From positions 1 through 41,022 of the forward strand of contig JAFROJ010000029.1 in the NCBI GenBank assembly GCA_017429765.1: a DNA stretch of 41,022 nucleotides, given 5' to 3'. The stretch is from Bacteroidales bacterium (GTDB lineage: Bacteria > Bacteroidota > Bacteroidia > Bacteroidales > UBA932). The notes under the pieces are model-generated. The model saw nothing but the letters and a program-made list of their open reading frames with translations, was not told where the DNA came from and searched no databases. Shown piece by piece: positions 35,272 through 41,022 of the stretch (positions are counted from its first letter, which is position 1; every line of letters begins with the position of its first letter). The translations under genes and the position numbers were made by a program.

Positions 35272-35403
35272 AGATGGCAAGGCGCCTCGCTTCCCCGACC
35301 GCCGCTTCGCGGCCCCACCGCTCGCTTAGCTTCGCTAAGCTCCGGTCCCCCCTCTTAACGTGCCGAGGGTGGCAGTGGTCAGGAAGCGAACGCCTTGCCA
35401 TCT
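35272..35403 (+). repeat. Structured dispersed element, copy 3 (inside cit operon)
   Basis: Same core as copies 1 and 2 with a third, unrelated set of arms. AGATGGCAAGGCG (35272-35284) pairs with CGCCTTGCCATCT (35391-35403), TCGCTTCC (35287-35294) with GGAAGCGA (35382-35389), and GACC (35297-35300) with GGTC (35377-35380). Hairpin A equals copy 1. Hairpin B (35324-35340) keeps the length and the TTC loop but changes three of seven base pairs by double compensatory substitution. It occupies nearly the whole citF-citX gap and reads sense to the operon, so an mRNA would fold here between the structural and maturation genes. Confidence 0.87.
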
Positions 35404-35411
35404 GAACAGTG

Positions 35412-35921
35412 ATGGAGTTATCAGAAATATTGAAGAGCCGGGAGGCCCGGGTGGAACGGCAGCGGGAGTTGCTGGAGTCCAATCCGGGTCTTTCGCTTTT
35501 GTGCCTCACTGTGCAGCCTCCCGGCCCTGTCAAACGGAATGAGAGCTCTCTTGTGATCGCCTGCGCCGGTGTCGAGGCGATCCGCGACTCTTTCAGGCCT
35601 GAGTATGAGGAACTTCGGGATCTTGAGACCGGCCTCGAGGGCTTCTTTCTGGTCTCCTTGACTCCCGCTGAGGCGAAGCGCCGGGCCTGCCGGATCGAGG
35701 ACACTCACCCTCTTGGCCGGCTTATGGACATTGATGTGGTGGTTCGACAGGCTCACCAACCACTCCCTGAGCCTCTCGGCCGGGAGTCCCTGGGCCTGCC
35801 GCCCCGAAAGTGCCTCTTGTGCGACAGACCCGCCCGGGAATGCATGCGGGCGAGAACCCACAAGACAGAAGAGCTGCTTGAGAAAATAGATGAAATGGTC
35901 GAAAGCTATTTAAAATCGTAA
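35412..35921 (+). CDS. citX: Apo-citrate lyase phosphoribosyl-dephospho-CoA transferase
   Basis: Attaches the prosthetic group to the serine of CitD. The 169 residues match the CitX family in the ordered features IEDTHPLGRLMDIDVV, RKCLLCDRPARECMRARTH and a C-terminal amphipathic helix. The ATG at 35412 is preferred to a GTG one codon upstream. It begins 8 bp after the structured element copy 3, and the predicted promoter of citCG starts 7 bp after it. Confidence 0.93.
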   Translation: MELSEILKSREARVERQRELLESNPGLSLLCLTVQPPGPVKRNESSLVIACAGVEAIRDSFRPEYEELRDLETGLEGFFLVSLTPAEAKRRACRIEDTHPLGRLMDIDVVVRQAHQPLPEPLGRESLGLPPRKCLLCDRPARECMRARTHKTEELLEKIDEMVESYLKS

Positions 35922-35928
35922 GAAAAAC

Positions 35929-35959
35929 TTTGTTAATCGGTAACGATTCATTACCTTAG
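35929..35959 (+). promoter_or_regulatory. Predicted internal promoter for the citC-citG fusion gene
   Basis: TTTG (35929-35932), 19 bp, TACCTTAG (35952-35959; one mismatch). Transcription would start near 35963, which makes a TTG start at 35965 unlikely for the downstream gene and supports a GTG start. Confidence 0.6.
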
Positions 35960-36012
35960 CGGAGTTGTTCCATAGCAGGCGGAACCGGGTGTATTGGAAA
36001 GCTTGCAACAAG

Positions 36013-37710
36013 GTGCATACGGACGGATACATAGCTGACATTCAGAGAATTCCTCTAGGCTCTCCTCATTTCAGGAGACAGGTCGAGACCTTCCTCGCGG
36101 CCAATGGCTTGCGTTTGGAGCATGTCGATGATTATTTCTGTGCCATAAGGGAGAACGGCTCGATAGCCGCCGGAGCGGGCCTGGCCGGAGACCTTGTCAA
36201 ATGCGTGGCCGTCGATTCCCGCGAAAGATCCCAAGGCCTTCTCGCCCCTTTGATCTCACACCTGGTCAGCGTGGCTTCAGGGAACGGGGTCACCAACCTT
36301 AAGGTATTCACGAAACCATCCAACGAAACCATATTCCAGAGCCTCGGTTTCCGCGTCATCGCGAGAGCCCCTCTCGCCGTTCTGATGGAGAACGGTCGGG
36401 GGCTGGAGGACTATTCATCTTATCTCCGCGGTCTGCGTCATCCTGGTTCGGCCGGAGTCGTCGTGATGAACGCCAATCCATTCACCCTCGGGCATCGTTA
36501 CCTTGTCGAGAAAGCTTTGGAGCGTGTCAATCACCTGTTCTTGATTCCTGTCCGCGAAGACAATTATTTCCCATACAAGGAACGCCTGGCGATGATCCGC
36601 GCTGGTGTGGCCTCTTTCGGGGACAGGGTGACTGTCGCCGACGGCAGTGCCTACTGCATCTCAGACGCCACGTTCCCGACCTATTTCCTGAAAGAGCTCT
36701 CCGACGTCTCGGAAACGCAGATGCGCTTGGATGTCAACCTGTTCCGTTCCCACATAGCCCCGGCGCTCGGCGCCTCGACCCGTTTTGTCGGTACAGAGCC
36801 GTCCGATCCGCTCACCGCTCGCTACAACGAGATTCTCCAGGAGTCCATGCCGGGGCAGGTCGTCGAGATCCCTCGCCTGGAAGGAATAAGCGCCTCCAGC
36901 GTCCGTCGTGGCCTCGACGGGGGCCGCTTCCTCGCCGCCTCGCGCCTTACCCCAGCCTCCACTCATCCCTACCTTCTCGCCTCTCTGGCCGCGAGGGCGT
37001 TGAGGCTTGAGTTGGACACTCCGTTGAAGCCGGGTCTTGTCTGCCCGGACAGTGCTGGCGCCCACAAGGACATGGACTATTCCCTCATGCTTAAGGGTAT
37101 CGCGGCGATAAGGCCTTTTTCCCCGAATATGGCCATGGCAGGCTCTCCCGATGAGCTTCGCCTTTTAGGAATAGACGCTGAGAAGGCCATGCTGGCGGCC
37201 ACCGGCGGGGTCAACACCCATCGAGGGGCGATATTCGCCCTCGGCCTGGCTCTAGCCGCCGCTGGATCCGCCATGGGGCGTGATCTGGAAGTCGCTGAAT
37301 ATGAGCGTTTTGTCCAAAGTCGCATAGTTGAATTAGCCCGGGCGATTATAGGTAACAATTTGATAGATAACAATTTACGGATCACGCTGACACCCGTGAG
37401 GGGGGCCAGGGAGATGGCGCTCGGTGGCTACAAAGAGCTTTTTGAGGACTGGCTGCCGTACTACCGCGCCCAGGGACTACAGAAGACTTTGCTGAGAATA
37501 ATGTCCACCCTGGACGACACCTGCGTGATCCACAGGGCTGGATCCGAGAGGGCCAAGGAGGTGAAGGATGAGGCGAAGAGACTGCTGGATGGCTTCAGCG
37601 AGGAAGGGTTGAAAGAGATGAAAGCGAGACACGACGCCGAGGGCATATCCCCCGGCGGGGCCGCCGACATGCTCGCCTTGACAATATTCATGGATACATT
37701 AATCAATTAA
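36013..37710 (+). CDS. CitC-CitG fusion: citrate lyase ligase and cofactor synthase
   Basis: One frame joins two citrate lyase maturation enzymes. Residues about 1-325 are CitC, the ATP-dependent acetate:SH-citrate lyase ligase that acetylates the carrier: a GNAT-like part (LAGDLVKCVAVDSRERSQGL) and a nucleotidyltransferase part (VVMNANPFTLGHRYLV, RFVGTEPSDPLTARYN, SASSVRRGL). Residues about 330-565 are CitG, which makes triphosphoribosyl-dephospho-CoA from dephospho-CoA and ATP (KPGLVCPDSAGAHKDMD, GGVNTHRGAIFALGL, LDDTCVIHR, SPGGAADMLALTIF). The CitG part is shorter than stand-alone CitG (about 235 against 280-290), mainly at its N side. There is no early ATG; GTG 36013 gives an N terminus comparable with E. 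coli CitC, while GTG 35989 and TTG 35965 are alternatives. Followed after 25 bp by aconitase. Confidence 0.87.
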   Translation: MHTDGYIADIQRIPLGSPHFRRQVETFLAANGLRLEHVDDYFCAIRENGSIAAGAGLAGDLVKCVAVDSRERSQGLLAPLISHLVSVASGNGVTNLKVFTKPSNETIFQSLGFRVIARAPLAVLMENGRGLEDYSSYLRGLRHPGSAGVVVMNANPFTLGHRYLVEKALERVNHLFLIPVREDNYFPYKERLAMIRAGVASFGDRVTVADGSAYCISDATFPTYFLKELSDVSETQMRLDVNLFRSHIAPALGASTRFVGTEPSDPLTARYNEILQESMPGQVVEIPRLEGISASSVRRGLDGGRFLAASRLTPASTHPYLLASLAARALRLELDTPLKPGLVCPDSAGAHKDMDYSLMLKGIAAIRPFSPNMAMAGSPDELRLLGIDAEKAMLAATGGVNTHRGAIFALGLALAAAGSAMGRDLEVAEYERFVQSRIVELARAIIGNNLIDNNLRITLTPVRGAREMALGGYKELFEDWLPYYRAQGLQKTLLRIMSTLDDTCVIHRAGSERAKEVKDEAKRLLDGFSEEGLKEMKARHDAEGISPGGAADMLALTIFMDTLIN

Positions 37711-37735
37711 TATTATTCTTAAAAACCGTTGTATT

Positions 37736-39991
37736 ATGGTAGAACTGATTCCACACGGAGTGTATCTCCTTGACGGACAGACGATTGTAGACAATCCCGA
37801 AGGCCTCCCGGCGAAAGATGAGGCTCGTGAGAACACTATTGCTTACGGAATTCTCCGCGCCCATGACGTTGACTCCTCGACCGGAGCAGGGACCGGAAAA
37901 AAGCAGTTCCGTATTCATTTCGACGCGATGGCGTCTCATGACATCACCTATGTCGGTATCATCCAGACGGCGCGCGCCAGCGGTCTCGAGACCTTCCCGA
38001 TCCCTTATGCCATGACCAACTGCCACAACTCATTGTGCGCTGTCGGCGGCACCATCAACGAGGATGACCATGTGTTCGGTCTCTCCGCGGCCAAGAAGTA
38101 CGGCGGCATCTATGTCCCCGCCAACCAGGCTGTTATCCACCAGTATGTGCGCGAGGCCCTCGCCACCTGCGGCGGGATGGTTCTCGGCTCCGACTCCCAC
38201 ACCCGTTACGGCTCGCTCGGTTGCATGGGTGTCGGCGAGGGAGGTGGAGAGCTTGTCAAGCAGCTCCTGCACAACACCTGGGACATCAACGCCCCCGAGG
38301 TTGTCCTCGTCTGGCTTGAGGGCAAGCCCAAGCATGGTGTCGGCCCCCACGATGTGGCCATATCCCTTGTCAAGGCGACATTCGAGAGCGGCTTTGTCAA
38401 GAATAAGGTGCTCGAGTTCGCCGGTCCCGGCGTCAAGGAGCTCCCGATCGACTTCCGTAACGGGATCGACGTGATGACCACGGAGACCACCTGCCTCAGT
38501 TCTATCTGGATCACCGACGAGAAAGTTAAGGAACACTACGAGACCCATCGCCGTCCCGAGGCCTTCAAGGAGCTCAAGCCCGGCAAGGTCGCCTGGTACG
38601 ACAGCGTGATCCGTGTCGACCTCTCCACCCAGGAGAGCATGATCGCCCTTCCTTTCCACCCGTCCAACGCGTTCACTATCCATGAGTTGCAGGCTGATCC
38701 CGAGGGCATTCTCAAGGCCGTCGAGGAAGACGCCAGGAAGCGTTTCGGCGACAAGGTCCAGATCGACCTCCTCTCCAAGATCGTGGACGGCAAGGTCCGC
38801 GCCGACCAGGCTCTCATCGCCGGTTGCTCCGGAGGAACCTACGACAACCTCGCCGAGGCCGCCTCGATAATGAAGGGCAAGACCATCGGCAACGACTATT
38901 TCACGATGAGCGCCTACCCCCAGTCGACTCCCGTGTATCTCGCCACTACCCGCAACCACATCGCCGAGGAACTCCTCGAGGCCGGAGTGGTGATCAAGCC
39001 CGCTTTCTGCGGACCTTGCTTCGGCGCCGGTGACGTGCCAGCCAACAACGGTCTCTCGATCCGCCACACCACCCGCAACTTCCCGAACAGGGAGGGTTCC
39101 AAGCCCGGCCAGGGCCAGCTCTCGCTCGTGTCCCTGATGGACGCCCGCTCGATCGCCGCCACAGCCGCTAACGGTGGAGTGATCACCGCGGCCACCGACA
39201 TCGACTATGAGGACACCCACAAGAGGTACGAGTTCGACGACCGTATCTACAAGAGCCGTGTCTATGAGGGATTCGGGAAAGCCGACCTCAGCGTCGAGCT
39301 GCGCTACGGGCCGAACATCAAGGATTGGCCCAAGATGTACCCGATGGAGGAGAACATGCTCCTCGAGCTCGCCGCCGTCATTCACGACCCTGTGACCACC
39401 ACCGATGAGCTCATCCCTTCGGGAGAGACCTCCAGCTATCGTTCCAACCCGCTCAAACTCAGTGAGTTCGCCCTTTCCAGAAGGGTTCCTGAATATGTCG
39501 GGATCTCCAAGAGGATCCAGTCCCAGGATCTCGAGCGCCGCGCCGGGAATGTCCCCGCCAGCGTCGCCGAGGCCCTCGCTAAGGTCGGCGCCTCCGCCGA
39601 TGACACATCCTTCGGCTCCTGCGTCTTCGCCAACAAGCCCGGCGACGGTTCCGCCCGCGAGCAGGCCGCCTCTTGCCAGAAGGTTCTGGGCGGCGACGCC
39701 AACATCTGCTACGAGTACGCCACCAAGCGTTACCGCAGCAACTGCATCAACTGGGGTATCCTCCCGTTCACGATCGCTCCCGAGACTCCGTTCGACTATG
39801 TCCCCGGTGACTTCGTGTTCGTTCCCGGTGTCCGCCAGGCGGTGCTTTCAGGAGCCGAGGAGATCGAAGCCAAGGTCATCACCAAGGATGGTGTCCAGCC
39901 TATTCACCTCTATTTCAAGAACTTGACCGCCAGCGAGCGCCAGATTCTCGCTGACGGCTGCCTCATGAACTATTACAAAAACCGGAAATAG
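37736..39991 (+). CDS. Aconitate hydratase
   Basis: Isomerises citrate and isocitrate with a [4Fe-4S] cluster. The 751 residues show [21 protein letters not shown] near residue 150, the cluster cysteines in [10 protein letters not shown] and CGPCFGAGD, and the C-terminal swivel domain with [14 protein letters not shown]. The size and order of domains correspond to the aconitase branch found in Bacteroides, distinct from E. coli AcnB. It lies 25 bp behind the CitC-CitG gene, so it may be co-transcribed with the citrate lyase maturation gene, and precedes isocitrate dehydrogenase. Confidence 0.93.
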   Translation: MVELIPHGVYLLDGQTIVDNPEGLPAKDEARENTIAYGILRAHDVDSSTGAGTGKKQFRIHFDAMASHDITYVGIIQTARASGLETFPIPYAMTNCHNSLCAVGGTINEDDHVFGLSAAKKYGGIYVPANQAVIHQYVREALATCGGMVLGSDSHTRYGSLGCMGVGEGGGELVKQLLHNTWDINAPEVVLVWLEGKPKHGVGPHDVAISLVKATFESGFVKNKVLEFAGPGVKELPIDFRNGIDVMTTETTCLSSIWITDEKVKEHYETHRRPEAFKELKPGKVAWYDSVIRVDLSTQESMIALPFHPSNAFTIHELQADPEGILKAVEEDARKRFGDKVQIDLLSKIVDGKVRADQALIAGCSGGTYDNLAEAASIMKGKTIGNDYFTMSAYPQSTPVYLATTRNHIAEELLEAGVVIKPAFCGPCFGAGDVPANNGLSIRHTTRNFPNREGSKPGQGQLSLVSLMDARSIAATAANGGVITAATDIDYEDTHKRYEFDDRIYKSRVYEGFGKADLSVELRYGPNIKDWPKMYPMEENMLLELAAVIHDPVTTTDELIPSGETSSYRSNPLKLSEFALSRRVPEYVGISKRIQSQDLERRAGNVPASVAEALAKVGASADDTSFGSCVFANKPGDGSAREQAASCQKVLGGDANICYEYATKRYRSNCINWGILPFTIAPETPFDYVPGDFVFVPGVRQAVLSGAEEIEAKVITKDGVQPIHLYFKNLTASERQILADGCLMNYYKNRK

Positions 39992-40050
39992 ATACTTCGG
40001 CAAGATGCCTCAGGATGACAGTTGTCATTCTGAACGAAGTGAAGAATCTC
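39991..40050. repeat. Head-to-head pair of short dispersed repeats
   Basis: Two related units face each other around the palindrome ATGACA-gt-TGTCAT (40015-40028). The right unit reads TGTCATTCTGAACGAAGTGA and continues GAATCTC to 40050; the left unit on the minus strand begins TGTCATCCTGAGGC. They belong to the widespread TGTCAT(T/C)CTGAGCGAAG repeat type. The pair fills most of the aconitase-icd gap and may act as a bidirectional hairpin. Confidence 0.65.
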
Positions 40051-40064
40051 AAAAAAGCAACAAT

Positions 40065-41022
40065 ATGGAAAAGATCAAAATGACGACTCCGCTGGTCGAG
40101 ATGGACGGCGATGAGATGACAAGGATCCTTTGGAAGATGATCAAGGACGAGCTTATCCTCCCCTTCGTCGACCTTAAGACCGAGTATTACGACCTTGGCC
40201 TGCCCAACCGTGACAGGACCTCAGACCAGATCACCATTGACGCCGCCAACGCCACCAAGAAATACGGTGTCGCTGTCAAGTGCGCCACCATCACCCCCAA
40301 CGCCCAGAGGATGACCGAGTACAACCTCAAGGAGATGTACAAGAGCCCCAACGGGACCATCCGCTCCATCCTGGACGGCACCGTGTTCCGCACCCCCATC
40401 ACCATCCCTTCCATCCACCCCGCCGTGAAGTTCTGGAAAAAGCCCATCACCATTGCCAGTCACGCCTACGGTGACGTTTACCGTGACGTGGAGATCCAGA
40501 CCACAGAGCCCGGCGTTGCAAAACTTGTGTTTGAAGGCGTTTCCGGCCAGAAGATAGAGGAAGTTATCCACGAGTTTGCAGGTCCCGGCGTCATCGAGGG
40601 TATGCACAACACGGATAAATCCATTGCAAGTTTCGCCCACTCCTGCTTCAAGTATGCCCTTGACGTAAAGGAAAACCTGTGGTTCGCTACCAAGGACACC
40701 ATCTCCAAGAAGTACGACGGAAGGTTCAAGGCCATCTTCGAGGAAATCTACGAGAAAGAGTACAAGGAGAAGTTCGAGGCCGCCGGCATCGAGTACTTCT
40801 ACACCCTCATCGACGACGCCGTAGCACGCGTAATGCGCTCTGAAGGCGGTTTCATCTGGGCCTGCAAGAACTACGACGGAGACGTAATGAGCGATATGGT
40901 TTCCACCGCTTTCGGCTCCCTGGCCATGATGACCTCCGTCCTGGTGAGCCCCGACGGCAAGTACGAGTACGAGGCCGCCCACGGCACCGTCACCCGTCAC
41001 TATTACAAGTACCTGAAGGGTG
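40065..41022 (+). CDS. icd: NADP-dependent isocitrate dehydrogenase, 3-prime truncated
   Basis: Oxidatively decarboxylates isocitrate to 2-oxoglutarate, or works in reverse when reduced cofactor and CO2 are abundant. The 319 visible codons, about three quarters of a 400-residue eukaryote-type homodimeric enzyme, run off the window end. Motifs seen: [14 protein letters not shown] at the N terminus, [16 protein letters not shown] for substrate binding, the metal site [30 protein letters not shown], and [10 protein letters not shown] near the cofactor site. No frameshift is present. Codon usage changes midway: from about 40500 onward GCA, GTA and GAA codons become frequent although GCA and GTA are absent from the first half. 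Citrate synthase is a likely next gene but is outside the window. Confidence 0.95.
   Translation, partial: MEKIKMTTPLVEMDGDEMTRILWKMIKDELILPFVDLKTEYYDLGLPNRDRTSDQITIDAANATKKYGVAVKCATITPNAQRMTEYNLKEMYKSPNGTIRSILDGTVFRTPITIPSIHPAVKFWKKPITIASHAYGDVYRDVEIQTTEPGVAKLVFEGVSGQKIEEVIHEFAGPGVIEGMHNTDKSIASFAHSCFKYALDVKENLWFATKDTISKKYDGRFKAIFEEIYEKEYKEKFEAAGIEYFYTLIDDAVARVMRSEGGFIWACKNYDGDVMSDMVSTAFGSLAMMTSVLVSPDGKYEYEAAHGTVTRHYYKYLKG

Noticed and set aside
35965-36012. Upstream part of the CitC-CitG frame starting at a TTG
   Set aside because: The predicted transcription start is near 35963 and the first 16 residues have no counterpart in E. coli CitC, so a GTG start is preferred.
38030-39385. Open frame of 451 codons on the minus strand
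   Set aside because: Antisense shadow of the aconitase gene with biased composition and no domain.

Overview
The window is a gene-dense stretch (41 kb, GC-rich, few and short gaps) of a Bacteroidales-type genome. The evidence is the family content (a TonB receptor paired with a DUF4249 lipoprotein, DUF5020, DUF4837 and DUF5723 proteins, an MG2/plug protein), the Bacteroidetes promoter signature TTTG-N19-21-TAnnTTTG in front of several operons, and the absence of Shine-Dalgarno sites. Anaerobic life is suggested by nrdDG and a citrate lyase operon. I cannot place the organism below order level.

Layout. 1-4525: RND efflux permease and a DUF5723 outer-membrane-type protein (+). 4530-7184: GH78 alpha-L-rhamnosidase lipoprotein (-). 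7345-10099: purine salvage set: apt (-) divergent from a Tsx-like DUF5020 channel and an NCS2 purine permease (+). 10284-13027: nrdD-nrdG with a structured leader. 13307-14299: DUF4837 lipoprotein. 14307-14854: tRNA-Glu, rpsT, tRNA-Pro, terminator. 15031-18386: a PlsC-GNAT bifunctional acyltransferase (aminolipid synthase type) followed after 2 bp by a fusion of two LAB_N (PQ-loop-like) membrane modules to a CtlX-type citrulline/arginine hydrolase. 18390-23249 (-): M23 peptidase, dxr, rseP and a PurF paralogue lacking the glutaminase cysteine. 23294-26685 (+): ruvX, def, phosphohexomutase, M23-LysM peptidase. 26691-32600 (+): TonB receptor with an unusual N-terminal domain, DUF4249 lipoprotein, MG2-plug protein. 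32681 to the end (+): citDEF, citX, a CitC-CitG fusion, aconitase and a truncated NADP isocitrate dehydrogenase.

The most unusual signals are two. First, a dispersed element of about 135 bp occurs three times (7201-7338, 13029-13163, 35272-35403). Each copy has a nearly invariant core but completely different outer arms that pair with each other over 20 or more bases, and an internal hairpin differs between copies by three double compensatory substitutions. It behaves like a conserved folded RNA or folded single-stranded DNA, and one copy sits inside the citrate lyase operon. Second, the acyltransferase plus membrane-anchored citrulline hydrolase pair at 15031-18386 suggests local supply or remodelling of an amino-acid headgroup for aminolipids.

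The 3-prime end of the window also shows an abrupt codon-usage change inside icd, pointing to recombination or a chimeric assembly. No CRISPR array, insertion sequence, phage gene or rRNA was seen.
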